The position numbers and the translations under genes are program-made. A DNA stretch of 64,000 nt from an uncultured Lachnospiraceae bacterium. GTDB taxonomy: Bacteria; Bacillota; Clostridia; Lachnospirales; Lachnospiraceae. The stretch covers positions 86,701 through 150,700 of the forward strand of contig ONAZ01000001.1 in NCBI GenBank assembly GCA_900315945.1, written 5' to 3'. The notes below the pieces were generated by a model. The model was given only the letters and a program-made list of their open reading frames with translations. It had not been told where the DNA came from and did not search any database. This document shows positions 17,299 to 27,026 of this stretch, in pieces; the first letter of the stretch is position 1; every line of letters starts with the position of its first letter.

Positions 17299-17361
17299 AG
17301 ACTCACCTCCTTTCGGATGGTGTAGCCAACCGCCTGCCGTTTGTGCGACATCTCTTATTTA

Positions 17362-17390
17362 ATTTTAACACCAACACTTTTCGGAATCAA
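17362..17390 (-). promoter_or_regulatory. Toxin gene promoter
   Basis: Minus strand TTGATT (17390-17385), 17 bases, TAAAAT (17367-17362). The predicted start at about 17355 coincides with the first base of the 5' inverted repeat, giving a ~57-nt leader. Confidence 0.65.
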
Positions 17391-17439
17391 GGATTTTGAT
17401 TCGAAAATTCGGATTATATTTTAAATACTATTCCTTCAC

Positions 17440-18711
17440 TCACTTAACCACCGACATGTTAAGCCTCTCAAAATGATAACTTGGCATATATTCGTCGCTG
17501 AAATATTCAATTGGATTCTTAAGCCCCATTTCACGAAGTTGTGCTTCAATCTCTCGATAATACATGTTGCATATAAATATTGTTACGTCTTCCGGAAGGC
17601 TCTTCAATTCTTCAGGATTCTTGATTTCTAATCCTTCAAATGTCTCACCCCACCTTGCAGAATTATTATCGCAGGTGTACCTTGGTGGATACTCCTTACC
17701 ATAATTCTTCATATAGCTTCGACACATATTTCCTGCACCAAATAAAACTCTGTCCTTACTCTTCTTAACAAGTGCTTCTATCTCGAATTGCCATTTGAAA
17801 AAGTCAGCAATGAACTTAGCATAAGCAAGCATTGGTGGAACAAGGGTAGCAGATGTGACACACGCTGTATCAGCATATTCAAGAACAATGTCCCCATCAA
17901 ATCCACATGCGCGAACTCCACGTACGAGATTAAGCCAGTCTGTTGTGAGACCTTTCTGGCTGGTAGATGTATAAGGTAGAAGAGATGCTTCATTCATCCC
18001 ATCATTATCAGATATTAGTAAAACCTTGGTATATGATCCAAGCTTAGATAGCATCTCATAATGCCTTAGGCTGCATAAGTTAGCTTTGCCAACATTATAA
18101 GCAAATGCGAATACATTATCGCCCACTTTGCTATTGAGGATGTCAATTAATTCTACTGTCTTATCCTCATCTGTAAATAGTCCTCTAACCAAATGTCCAC
18201 CCACATCAACACATTGATTCTCAAGGAGAATCGTCACTTTATTCTCTCTTGCAAGAGTCGCAAGAGATAGGTAGAAATCCTGATTAGCTTTCCACATATT
18301 CTCCGGTTCTATTCCAGCAAATAAGGAATCAATAATAATATATTTGATTCCACATTTACCACAGACCTTAATGCTCTCCTTAGCTAAGGCGATAACAAGT
18401 TCATTAAGGTCGGTTCGTTTTGTATCAAGAAGCAGCGTTGGAGCTTTCGCAAGTGTAATATTAATTCCTTGTTCCTTCGCCCTTTCTATGACAGGAGATG
18501 CACATTCCATCAATCTAGACGGGTCTTCAATTGCCATTGTAGTATAACTTGACTTGAAATTAGGATTGCCGAGGGTTCTCATAGCTCCTGCCGGACACAC
18601 AAGACCAAAATCAAAATATACATTTTCAAATCCGGCATTTTTTAAATCCTTCATACCACCTCGGGGGTTCTCGGGAACAATAACACCTGTTGCTGTTGAT
18701 ACTACTCGCAT
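17440..18711 (-). CDS. Xylose-isomerase-like TIM-barrel protein with C-terminal Rossmann module
   Basis: 423 residues from the ATG at 18711 (AAGGAG seven bases upstream; a GTG further up lacks one). Residues 1-310 form a sugar phosphate isomerase/epimerase (AP endonuclease 2) barrel, with LLENQCVDVGGH, VGKANL and LISDNDGMNEASLLPY. These correspond to EN, DTGHANL and HIHDNDGMADLHQVP in the gene at 51443, of which it is a paralogue; the usual metal-binding His in the DND block is replaced by Ser here. Residues 325-420 are the recurring Rossmann-like module (VLFGAGNMCRSYMKNYGKEY, CDNNSARWG, ICNMYYREIEAQL). Probably a sugar or polyol phosphate modifying enzyme for surface glycan synthesis; substrate unknown. 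Confidence 0.75.
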   Translation of the reverse strand: MRVVSTATGVIVPENPRGGMKDLKNAGFENVYFDFGLVCPAGAMRTLGNPNFKSSYTTMAIEDPSRLMECASPVIERAKEQGINITLAKAPTLLLDTKRTDLNELVIALAKESIKVCGKCGIKYIIIDSLFAGIEPENMWKANQDFYLSLATLARENKVTILLENQCVDVGGHLVRGLFTDEDKTVELIDILNSKVGDNVFAFAYNVGKANLCSLRHYEMLSKLGSYTKVLLISDNDGMNEASLLPYTSTSQKGLTTDWLNLVRGVRACGFDGDIVLEYADTACVTSATLVPPMLAYAKFIADFFKWQFEIEALVKKSKDRVLFGAGNMCRSYMKNYGKEYPPRYTCDNNSARWGETFEGLEIKNPEELKSLPEDVTIFICNMYYREIEAQLREMGLKNPIEYFSDEYMPSYHFERLNMSVVK

Positions 18712-18792
18712 ATCATTCTCCTTTATGTTTAACACGTTAATTATATTCTATACTATAAAATGTCCTTGCATCAACATTATTCTATAACTTTG

Positions 18793-21042
18793 CTAAATCA
18801 ACTTCTCATCTATCAGCTTCTTCAACTTGGAAGAACTCGTAGACTCAGTATAGGGGAAGAATACCATATCCACTCCGTGTTGCTCTAAGAATTCTTTCTC
18901 TGCAAGCCAACCCGGGTCGTCAACATAGTCACTACCAGAGAACTGAACATCGAAGCCGTACATCCTCCAAGCGTCCTTGGTTCCTCCAAAATCAAGAGGA
19001 ATCTCTACTACTTCATCAACATAACGACATGCTTCTAACATAGCCTTACGGTCTGCAAATGGAATAAAAGGCGATGTCTTCTTATACTTTACAACACCTT
19101 CATCCGTTACAAGTCCAACTATAAGGTAATCACACTGCTCCTTAGCCAACTTGAATTTCTCAAGATGTCCTACATGGAACAAATCAAATACACCCGCAAT
19201 ATAGCCTGTATGGTATTTCTTAGGGGCGTCATCAACCAAATTATTATCTGCACCTTCGGTCACCCCATCAGTGTTCTTCTTCCTTGGCCTCTCATACATC
19301 TGACTCGGGTCAAATATTCCATAATCCTTAACGCCCATATCCTCTAATTGGTTAACAACAGATAAAAAATTCTTAATGCAAATAATAACCCGATATGTGC
19401 GTTTCTCATATTGTTCTAAAATCTCAGGACCTGTAACTTTAATCCCAAAGAAATCCTTCCCATGATTAACCTTGTTATTGTCTATTACAGCATCAACATT
19501 AAAATCCTTGCCATATTTTTTCATAAACTGATCAGCAAATCTACCCGTTCCAAATATTACAACCTTCTTATTATCTATTCCCTGGAAAATGTTAACAAAA
19601 CGTCGCAAATACTCTTCTGCCGAAAAGTTCATACGAAGACGATTAGAGTATACCTGATTGCTGTCATATCTTTTCTTAGTAAAATATGTGGCAAGCTCCT
19701 TTTCACGACGAAGCTTGGATATAAATTCCCAATGCATGCGGCGCCACTTATCTCTCTTCTCATATAAGCCATATCTCCTAAGTAAATCATCATGAGTAAC
19801 AGATAGCTTTGCTGCCGTTACCACTTCACTTGTACAATCAATGGCCCTGCATATTACAGCATTTATTGGATAATTCTCATCATAGAATTCCTGGTCAAAG
19901 AAAACAAAATCACCATCCACATAAAAACAATTAAGGGGCATCAAGTCATGATACGCCCGTTTATAAATAGGCGCTTCCTCATTCTCATCTACGGACACCT
20001 CTTCAGAAGACTTGCGAATAAGATCGACAAACTCGTCGAGTTTCTCTAAGAACTTCTCTTCACTTTCGAATGCGACCTGTCGAAGATATGCCTGGGCAGT
20101 TGGTGCAGAAATGTATGGCATAAAAAGATTACCATTTTCATCCTTCTTCATATCCACAACTGATAATCCATGCGCTTTCAAATCTTCTGCAATAGATAGC
20201 ATATTATCAACCTTCTGATAACCTTCAGGGTAGGCTGGAACCTTATTAACTACCATATTGCAATCGAAGCCATTCTCCTCATGAATGATGGTAAAGAACG
20301 CATCCTCTTCATCCCTTCCCATACTACTTGTTACCTGTAGTACGTCCAGCTTCTCTTCTGAAAATGTACAGTCAAACAGCAAACAATTCGCCATAGAATG
20401 AAGCATATTATTGTTCTGCAATGAATTATATATGTATTCTTCTTCAAGAAAAACTGTATTGGCATAATTATAGGTTGGAAGAACTCGAATTGAATAATCT
20501 TCCTTTGACTTATAATCATCTCTAAGAATCAATTGTGTATTAGAAAAATCAGGAAACAGAGAATAGTTTTGATGATTAAATCCAACGCTTTCTAATACAT
20601 CTATTATAGATGCCTTATCATAGCATTTCCCTAAGAATTTATCTTCCTTCTTACTATAGGCTCTTCTGTAATTCTCTATTCCATCATAGTTTTGCTTAGT
20701 ATATGGATCTCTATCTCCAAAGAAATAGCGAACGCCAAGACGGTTATTGAAGCCAAGAATCATGTGACCGTCTTCGAGTAAGCATTTTGACAAATGTGTA
20801 ATTGCACCAAGAACATCTTTTAGAACTTCCAGAGATTCAATTGCTATGATGTAATCGTATGATTGGTTAATATCATACACATTCTCAGCATTAACACTCT
20901 CCATCACTAAATCCATTTCTTCAAGCATCTCAAAAAGAGGGTCTGTATCATCCCCTACAAAAAGTACAGACGCACCCTCTTTAAACGAATACCATTTTAA
21001 TGTTCCTTTTCTAATTTCTCTGATTCTTTGTTCTGTGTTCAT
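18793..21042 (-). CDS. Methyltransferase-like / Rossmann / CDP-alcohol cytidylyltransferase fusion
   Basis: About 749 residues from the ATG at 21042 (the longer TTG start has no ribosome binding site). Domains in order: a class I SAM methyltransferase-like region (30-190, ending in FNNRLGVRYFFGDRD); a central region with LMPLNCFYVDGDFVFFDQEF, seen in multidomain surface-glycan proteins and reminiscent of kinase catalytic loops; the recurring Rossmann module (about 492-581, VVIFGTGRFADQF, VIDNNKVNHG); and a nucleotidyltransferase of the TagD/PCT type (about 610-749, GYIAGVFDLFHVGHLEKF with the HxGH signature). The last domain would make a CDP-alcohol from CTP and an alcohol phosphate. Likely feeds LicD or TagF-type transferases in this window. 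Confidence 0.78.
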   Translation of the reverse strand: MNTEQRIREIRKGTLKWYSFKEGASVLFVGDDTDPLFEMLEEMDLVMESVNAENVYDINQSYDYIIAIESLEVLKDVLGAITHLSKCLLEDGHMILGFNNRLGVRYFFGDRDPYTKQNYDGIENYRRAYSKKEDKFLGKCYDKASIIDVLESVGFNHQNYSLFPDFSNTQLILRDDYKSKEDYSIRVLPTYNYANTVFLEEEYIYNSLQNNNMLHSMANCLLFDCTFSEEKLDVLQVTSSMGRDEEDAFFTIIHEENGFDCNMVVNKVPAYPEGYQKVDNMLSIAEDLKAHGLSVVDMKKDENGNLFMPYISAPTAQAYLRQVAFESEEKFLEKLDEFVDLIRKSSEEVSVDENEEAPIYKRAYHDLMPLNCFYVDGDFVFFDQEFYDENYPINAVICRAIDCTSEVVTAAKLSVTHDDLLRRYGLYEKRDKWRRMHWEFISKLRREKELATYFTKKRYDSNQVYSNRLRMNFSAEEYLRRFVNIFQGIDNKKVVIFGTGRFADQFMKKYGKDFNVDAVIDNNKVNHGKDFFGIKVTGPEILEQYEKRTYRVIICIKNFLSVVNQLEDMGVKDYGIFDPSQMYERPRKKNTDGVTEGADNNLVDDAPKKYHTGYIAGVFDLFHVGHLEKFKLAKEQCDYLIVGLVTDEGVVKYKKTSPFIPFADRKAMLEACRYVDEVVEIPLDFGGTKDAWRMYGFDVQFSGSDYVDDPGWLAEKEFLEQHGVDMVFFPYTESTSSSKLKKLIDEKLI

Positions 21043-21153
21043 AGCTTTTTTCTTTCTATATATTAACAATTGTTATTCGTTTTATAAGTCTATAGCAATT
21101 CTCTACTATAAATTTTTTCACTGTTTTGATGAGTTTTCAAACAAATAAACACC

Positions 21154-21189
21154 AAAAATCACTGTTTTTTCAAAAAACAGTGATTTTTT
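21154..21189. terminator. Terminator of the glycan operon
   Basis: AAAAATCACTGTTTTTT and its reverse complement form a long bidirectional hairpin directly after the DUF4422 stop codon. Same stem sequence as 14114-14144. Confidence 0.8.
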
Positions 21190-22359
21190 CTATGGAACAT
21201 ACACCGGTAACGACTTCAATTTCTTAGGATTATGGTGAAGCCACACAGAAAGCATACGTTCCGCAAAAAAACCTATAGTTCTTTTATCCTGTCCTTCGTA
21301 ATTATCTGCGTCAAATTCTTCAGCTGCCGGAAGCAAAAAGGAAAACAACCATGAACAATACTCATCGAATAATTCCCATGTTGTGATAAACATGTTGTAA
21401 TAGCAAAGGTTGTGTCCATTCATCACATCATAAAAATCTTCCAAGTATTCTTGCTGATATTCTTTTATGCTCTTCTCTATCAAGTAGTATCCCGTGTCAA
21501 CGGCATCTATACTCAAGGGCATTTTTAAAATATCATAATTAGAATGTTCCTCGAAAAACTGCTCATTGACAATTATTTCTACATCTTTCAAGTATTCTTT
21601 TACTGTTTGAGGTTTTAAAACATTCTCAAAACAGGCAATTTCATTATCACAAAAAAACCTACGGTAGTGACAAAAACCAACAATATCAGACATTCTATTC
21701 TTCCATACCCAATATATAGCTGTCATCTCATTAATTTTACTATTTAAGGAGCTTATACTTGTCCCACAATAATCGTCAAGAACCCCCTCCTTCTTGTATC
21801 CACCTACTGAAACAGGAATGTAGGAAGGAAATCCTGGAAAACAATAATCTTTATGGGTCACAACATAAATATTCAAGCCATCTACCAACCTTGGCTCATC
21901 CCATTTCTTTTGATAAAAATCAAAAAAAGCAGTTGTATAACGTTTATAACCATTCTGCGTTATTTTTTTTATGTATTTTATCTCGCTTATAATATCATAA
22001 AATATTTCTGTTTCACTTCCAAACAGCTCAAATATTCTTTTTTCTTCAAATTCATCTCTATTGGAATTATTAATCTTTAAAAGAAGTTGTATTGACACTA
22101 TCTTCAGCGAATCAATTCCATTTTCACAAATAAGTTGCTGCTTTATAGATTCAAACATGGCTACAGATGTTATTACAACATAATCATACTCATATTCTTT
22201 AATATCTTCGGGCGCAATAAATGGACATATAAATCTTTCTTTCTCAATAGGTAATATTTCATCTACCCTTTTATCTGCAATACAAACAAGGTCAAACTCT
22301 ATCAAATTATTATATTGTTTTTTTAAGTTTTTGCCAAAACCATATAAAACTACTCTCAT
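21190..22359 (-). CDS. Rossmann module + DUF4422 glycosyltransferase
   Basis: 389 residues. The first 110 are the recurring Rossmann-like module (MRVVLYGFGKNLKKQY). The rest is a DUF4422 domain: YVVTHKDYCFPGFPSYIPVSVG, DDYCGTSISSLNSKINEMTA, YWVWKNRMSDIVGFCHYRRFF, and a C-terminal RTIGFFAERMLSVWLHH segment. DUF4422 proteins occur in exopolysaccharide clusters and are treated as glycosyltransferases. Overlaps the preceding GT8 gene by four bases and is the last gene of the operon, followed at once by a terminator. Confidence 0.85.
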   Translation of the reverse strand: MRVVLYGFGKNLKKQYNNLIEFDLVCIADKRVDEILPIEKERFICPFIAPEDIKEYEYDYVVITSVAMFESIKQQLICENGIDSLKIVSIQLLLKINNSNRDEFEEKRIFELFGSETEIFYDIISEIKYIKKITQNGYKRYTTAFFDFYQKKWDEPRLVDGLNIYVVTHKDYCFPGFPSYIPVSVGGYKKEGVLDDYCGTSISSLNSKINEMTAIYWVWKNRMSDIVGFCHYRRFFCDNEIACFENVLKPQTVKEYLKDVEIIVNEQFFEEHSNYDILKMPLSIDAVDTGYYLIEKSIKEYQQEYLEDFYDVMNGHNLCYYNMFITTWELFDEYCSWLFSFLLPAAEEFDADNYEGQDKRTIGFFAERMLSVWLHHNPKKLKSLPVYVP

Positions 22360-23552
22360 ATCACCTTATCTAAATAGTCCTTCATCCAGTTATCCGAATA
22401 AATCATTTCCGTCACACAAGCATAATCTTTATATTCAACAAAGCCGTTATGTTTTAAAACTTTACTTATTTCTTCATAGTGATTATAAGCTAAAACCACT
22501 ACATAAGCATCTTTACACAGCATTTTATAATTTAAATCGCAAACACAATATCCATCTATTCTAGTTCCTGTTAACTCCTCATTTGAATCAACGAAACACA
22601 CTTCCTTGTCAGAAAAATCTACGATATTTTTCACTTCCTTGTATCCTGATGTAATTTTTGCTCCCCAAAATACAATATTTGATACACTTTTTACTTTTTC
22701 TAATATGTCATCAACCAATTGACGTTTTTTTCGTTCTTTTTCCCTAGCCCCATCAGCCAATTCCTTGATTTTGATTCCTTTTCCAAAAGGCGTCTCCTTC
22801 AAAATATCAAAGTATAATATGTCATAATACTCCATATTAATCAGATGCGGAAAATCACCTGCAAAATGGTAAATACAAGAGCCAAACTCTTTTTCGTTCT
22901 TCTCTCTTAGTTTTGACGTGTAACTATTGAACCTATTCTCAATCACACCCTGTTGTCCATCAAGAACATAATTTATCGCATCCTCATCATTCCACATGCA
23001 ATCAGGATGTGCTTTTAAATATGCAGTGGTTTCATTGAAGAAATCATATTTTCTTCGTATACCTTCTAGATTAAACAGCAACACTCCTGCATTAATATAT
23101 GTGTCTTCATCAACACCTTGTTCAAATATTGGGTTATCATAATGCAATTCTTTACGACCGAGAATAAGCTTATTTCCAAAATTCATATTCCACAATTCAG
23201 AAATATCCATATCTACGACTATATCAGAATCAAGGTATAAAACCTTATCTATATCACTTGAAAGAACCTTCGGAATTAACAATCGAAACATCGTTCCAAC
23301 AGTGAATGTATTGATATTTTTTAGTTTTTTCCACTCATCAACTACATCTATTGAAAAGTATTCTATACTGTGACCATACTTACTAATCATAGAATCAAAT
23401 CTATGCTTGCTTTCGTTACTCAACGTCTCATCATGTAGTAGAAAAACTCTTACCTTCTCCTCTGTACACAAAAAAGCAGACAACATTGCCACTGCGGTGT
23501 ATTTTGCATATGTGCCTTTTTCATCATGTAACGCAAAACAAATATTTATCAT
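22356..23552 (-). CDS. GT8-family glycosyltransferase with C-terminal Rossmann module
   Basis: 398 residues. Residues 1-265 are a family 8 (GT-A) transferase: N-terminal INICFALHDEKGTYAKYTAV, the DxD motif in VLYLDSDIVVDMDISELW, and DEDTYINAGVLLFNLEGIR. The tail (about 290-385) is the recurring Rossmann module, here in a less canonical form (NIVFWGAKITSGYKEV, CFVDSNEELTG, VVVLAYNHYEEISKVL). It would add a hexose or similar sugar from a UDP donor to a surface glycan intermediate at the cytoplasmic membrane face. Starts one base after the FkbM gene and overlaps the next gene. Confidence 0.86.
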   Translation of the reverse strand: MINICFALHDEKGTYAKYTAVAMLSAFLCTEEKVRVFLLHDETLSNESKHRFDSMISKYGHSIEYFSIDVVDEWKKLKNINTFTVGTMFRLLIPKVLSSDIDKVLYLDSDIVVDMDISELWNMNFGNKLILGRKELHYDNPIFEQGVDEDTYINAGVLLFNLEGIRRKYDFFNETTAYLKAHPDCMWNDEDAINYVLDGQQGVIENRFNSYTSKLREKNEKEFGSCIYHFAGDFPHLINMEYYDILYFDILKETPFGKGIKIKELADGAREKERKKRQLVDDILEKVKSVSNIVFWGAKITSGYKEVKNIVDFSDKEVCFVDSNEELTGTRIDGYCVCDLNYKMLCKDAYVVVLAYNHYEEISKVLKHNGFVEYKDYACVTEMIYSDNWMKDYLDKVI

Positions 23553-23553
23553 T

Positions 23554-24720
23554 CTATCCCCTATTATTCCAACTTCCTAATATTATTTCATCATCAAATG
23601 GTCTACACGGCATATCCAAAGAAATTGGCAAATTGACTTTTATACTTTCCTTTAAATCATATCGCTTTTTATTTAATAAAGTGATTTCTAATGTATCTGG
23701 ATATGGAACACCATCTACATATATTACATCTCCATAATTATTCGCATGTACATGAATAACACCAAATAAGGATGTAAGTTTTTTGAGTGCCTTTTCTATC
23801 AAATCATTCTGGCATAAACTATTAAGATTATGTAATTCCATAACAAGCTGATCAAATCTATTGAGCAATTCCAAATCAGAATTAAGGATAAAACCATATT
23901 CCGCACCCTCAACATCCATTTTCAGTATCATATTATTATTGTGTAAATGTTCATTCCTATTTACTAAACTCTGTAGAGTTTCTAAATCTCCTTTTGAAGA
24001 ATCTGTGTCAGATATTCCTTTTTTAAAAAAATGAAATTCTTTTCTTTCATATGGAAGATTATTAATTGTATGATCATACATGTATACTTCATAACCCATA
24101 TCAGCCATATCATTATCCCATGATACGTCCGAACTAATACCAAATGAGTATGCAACTTTTTTAATTTTTTCTTTCAAGTCGCCATACATTATATATCCGC
24201 CATCATTCTTTTTTCCAACTCTTATTAGTTTATCGCTAGCACAATCATTAATTGTCAAGAAATGATTAACACTATGCCATCTTTCAAAAAACACGACCCC
24301 CAACATCTCTAGTGCTTTTTCACTGGTTATCTGAATCATTCTACTGCCTTCTGATTGTTCCGATATCTTAAATAAAACAGGTACAGAATGGTGCGTACAT
24401 ATAATATTATTATCTATGAAACCTTTTCCTTTAAGAAAACTAACAATTTTCTTCTGCTCAATTTTATTTGCAACAGATACTACAACTTTTACATTATCTT
24501 TGTATTCTAATTCTTCAGGTGAGACTACTGGAAATGTATTTCTATCGAATAAAGCTGCATTTTTATCAACAATACCTTTTACCTCGCAATAATTGTTTTG
24601 AAGAATTTGCTGGTAATACTGCTTTCCAACTTTTCCAAAACCATATATTATTACAGTGTCTCCCTTATCAATTTTCTCATAAGGAAATAGGTAAAAAGAC
24701 TGTTCATATTTAGTTTCCAT
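23554..24720 (-). CDS. Rossmann module + FkbM-family methyltransferase
   Basis: 388 residues. An N-terminal recurring Rossmann module (DTVIIYGFGKVGKQYYQQIL, GIVDKNAALFDRNTFPVVSPEEL) of about 110 residues precedes a FkbM-type SAM methyltransferase: VGKKNDGGYIMYGD, VAYSFGISSDVSWDNDMAD and NMILKMDVEGAEYGFI. FkbM-like enzymes O-methylate sugars in polysaccharides. The operon position between GT32 and GT8 suggests methylation of a sugar in the same glycan. Spacing to both neighbours is one base. Confidence 0.84.
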   Translation of the reverse strand: METKYEQSFYLFPYEKIDKGDTVIIYGFGKVGKQYYQQILQNNYCEVKGIVDKNAALFDRNTFPVVSPEELEYKDNVKVVVSVANKIEQKKIVSFLKGKGFIDNNIICTHHSVPVLFKISEQSEGSRMIQITSEKALEMLGVVFFERWHSVNHFLTINDCASDKLIRVGKKNDGGYIMYGDLKEKIKKVAYSFGISSDVSWDNDMADMGYEVYMYDHTINNLPYERKEFHFFKKGISDTDSSKGDLETLQSLVNRNEHLHNNNMILKMDVEGAEYGFILNSDLELLNRFDQLVMELHNLNSLCQNDLIEKALKKLTSLFGVIHVHANNYGDVIYVDGVPYPDTLEITLLNKKRYDLKESIKVNLPISLDMPCRPFDDEIILGSWNNRG

Positions 24721-24721
24721 T

Positions 24722-25843
24722 TCACTCTACTCCTTTTTTAGTAAAAACTTTGATCCAACGATTAATATCCGCATATCTCTTCTTAATTACTTCTTTGTTA
24801 TCATTTGAAAGCCATGTTCCACCGTGATGATGGATTGTATATGTATTATTTGTCTTATAAATAATGCCCGTTTCAAAACTTTTTGCGCTTAAACATTCAA
24901 AGGGATATACTGTTATATTTTCTATCTTTTGATACTGACCATTCGTCACTAAACCATGCTTCTTCAGAACGTCTGTATATACCACAGGACATATTTCTCT
25001 AATATTGTATGTTCCATCCTCAAGGATAAATGGCTTATCTAAATATTCACCCCTAATTTTCTCAAATACCTTATTACCTTGTCTAGAACCAAAGCCCGAA
25101 CCACAATCCACATGTTGCATGCTTTCGAAACCCAAGTATGCTTCATTTCTTAACAAATCATCTAACGGTTTAATAACTTCAACATCCATATCCATATAAA
25201 TACCACCATATCTATATATCACATCAACTCTGGAATAATCTGAAGCTATAGACCAATTCTTCGAACTAATTGCCTCATCAAAGAATCGGCACCCTTTAGA
25301 GTTATAATCATTTAAAGACCATATACGCACTTCATAATCCGGACAGTATTTCTTCCATGATTTCATACATTCTAAATACTTTTCTGGAATAGGATCGTTT
25401 GAAAACCAAAATGTATTTATAATTCGAGGTATCTTCTCTTCTCCTTTGTCCTTTATGGTGTCATCAAAACCCTCTGTCAATAATAAACTGTCGTCTTGGA
25501 ACAATCCACCCAAAACACTCCCTGGAATAGTTTCCATGTCTTTTAATTTTGGATTAGACAGAATGTATTCTTCCATCTCTCTGTAATTCTTGGCAGTATA
25601 TACTAGCATGGTATTTAAATCTACTACTTCTTCAAGCTGTTCTATCCCAATCCTAGATGCATTACTTAATAATTGATCATGAGACAATAATACTAATTCA
25701 TCTTTGTCAACTAAAAACTTTATATTGGAAAGCAATTCATTTTTTTTGAAAAACGGAAGCATAGTGTTATTAAAATACTTCCCTAGCCCCCAGCATATAA
25801 TGTTTTTTCCACGCAAATAATTTACAGCTCTTTCAATAATCAT
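24722..25843 (-). CDS. Rossmann module + GT32-type glycosyltransferase
   Basis: 373 residues. Residues 1-130: the recurring Rossmann module (KNIICWGLGKYFNNT, FLVDKDELVLLS). Residues 140-370: a GT32 (Gly_transf_sug) domain with IPRIINTFWFSNDPIP, DYSRVDVIYRYGGIYMDMDVEVI containing the DxD motif, and a closing TIHHHGGTWLS. The partner with the same architecture is at 33367-34395. The ATG overlaps the stop of the GT2 gene (ATGA). Probably adds mannose- or galactose-type sugars; donor unknown. Confidence 0.86.
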   Translation of the reverse strand: MIIERAVNYLRGKNIICWGLGKYFNNTMLPFFKKNELLSNIKFLVDKDELVLLSHDQLLSNASRIGIEQLEEVVDLNTMLVYTAKNYREMEEYILSNPKLKDMETIPGSVLGGLFQDDSLLLTEGFDDTIKDKGEEKIPRIINTFWFSNDPIPEKYLECMKSWKKYCPDYEVRIWSLNDYNSKGCRFFDEAISSKNWSIASDYSRVDVIYRYGGIYMDMDVEVIKPLDDLLRNEAYLGFESMQHVDCGSGFGSRQGNKVFEKIRGEYLDKPFILEDGTYNIREICPVVYTDVLKKHGLVTNGQYQKIENITVYPFECLSAKSFETGIIYKTNNTYTIHHHGGTWLSNDNKEVIKKRYADINRWIKVFTKKGVE

Positions 25844-27006
25844 AACTCAGAATTCTCAAATACTTTCTTGGGTTTACACCACAATATTTTTTCTCTATCT
25901 ATGCCCATATCACTTAATGTCCTAATCATTTCTTGGGCAACATTTTCATTATTCACACATATTAAAACAATGTCAAACTCTATTGAGTGTATATGATCAA
26001 TTCTTTGAACCTCAAAAAATTCAAACTTATACTTTTCAGTACATTTATCTATCCACGCCACAATCTCAATCTGAGGATATTTTGATAACTGTGTGTAATA
26101 ATCTTGACCAATTATTCCTGCTCCGTAAAGAACTATTTTTTTTCCTAGCAGCTTCGTCATATCTTCTAACTCATATAACTGTACTACATATCTTTTCTCA
26201 CAATCACTCTTCAAGAAAAAAGCCACTTGCTGTTTCACCCTATAATCTAGCATTTTCTCATAACTTGCAATTTCTTGTGTTTTATCTAGAATATTGCTAA
26301 TCTCTTTCACTAAAGATAACTCATTCGTAACCATTTCTCTAAAACTTCTATGAGTTAATGAGTCTTTCCTAACTACATAATGATAATTTACCAGGTCAGA
26401 AATCAACATACATTTTGCTTCTAAAAAGCAATGTATCGCACATAGCAAGTCTTCACCAAATGACTGATAATCTGGAACCCTTTCATAACACTTTCTTATA
26501 AACTCTGCCTTAAATATTTTTGACCATATAGAAGTTGCAACATCATATTTAAAGCTTATTCCAATTTGTTCAGCAACTAATTCTTTTCTACTTTCATCAT
26601 CTAGTTTTAACAACATATTATTTTTATTATGTACAACCTTATCTTCTATATAATAACCTGTTGAAACAAAATCTACATTATATCCTTGAATTAGCTCTAA
26701 CATTTTCTCACAAAAAGTCTCATCTACATAATCATCTCCATCCACAAAACATATATATTCTCCCATTGCTTCCTTTAACGCTCTTTTTCTCGCTCTAACT
26801 AGTCCTTTATTCTCTTGATGTATCACTCTAAAACGAGAATCAACACAAGCATACTCTTCACAAATCTTTCCTGAACTATCCGTAGACCCATCATCTACGC
26901 ATATTATTTCTATATCCTGTATAGTCTGATTTTTTAGACTGCTTAAACACTTGTTCAAATATTTCTCAACATTATATATTGCAACCAAAACGGAAACCGT
27001 CGTCAT
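25840..27006 (-). CDS. GT2-family glycosyltransferase with C-terminal Rossmann module
   Basis: 388 residues. Residues 1-275: a GT-A family 2 transferase (VSVLVAIYNVEKYLNKCLSS, IICVDDGSTDSSGKICEEYA, YICFVDGDDYVDETF, SKIFKAEFI, FGEDLLC). Residues 295-385: recurring Rossmann module (KKIVLYGAGIIGQDYYTQL, WIDKCTEKYKFEFFEV). AAAGGAG eight bases before the ATG. Part of the eight-gene operon from 30873 to 21190. Confidence 0.88.
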   Translation of the reverse strand: MTTVSVLVAIYNVEKYLNKCLSSLKNQTIQDIEIICVDDGSTDSSGKICEEYACVDSRFRVIHQENKGLVRARKRALKEAMGEYICFVDGDDYVDETFCEKMLELIQGYNVDFVSTGYYIEDKVVHNKNNMLLKLDDESRKELVAEQIGISFKYDVATSIWSKIFKAEFIRKCYERVPDYQSFGEDLLCAIHCFLEAKCMLISDLVNYHYVVRKDSLTHRSFREMVTNELSLVKEISNILDKTQEIASYEKMLDYRVKQQVAFFLKSDCEKRYVVQLYELEDMTKLLGKKIVLYGAGIIGQDYYTQLSKYPQIEIVAWIDKCTEKYKFEFFEVQRIDHIHSIEFDIVLICVNNENVAQEMIRTLSDMGIDREKILWCKPKKVFENSEL

Positions 27007-27026
27007 CCACTCGTCTCCTTTTCATA

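Larger units (their letters stand above)
17155..17355. repeat. Inverted repeats bounding the toxin mRNA
   Basis: AGAGATGTCGC (17155-17165) is the exact reverse complement of 17345-17355, and GCGGTTGGCT (17171-17180) of 17324-17333. In the toxin mRNA these blocks would pair the extreme 5' end with the 3' end. Alternatively they are the ends of a very small mobile element carrying the locus. Confidence 0.75.
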
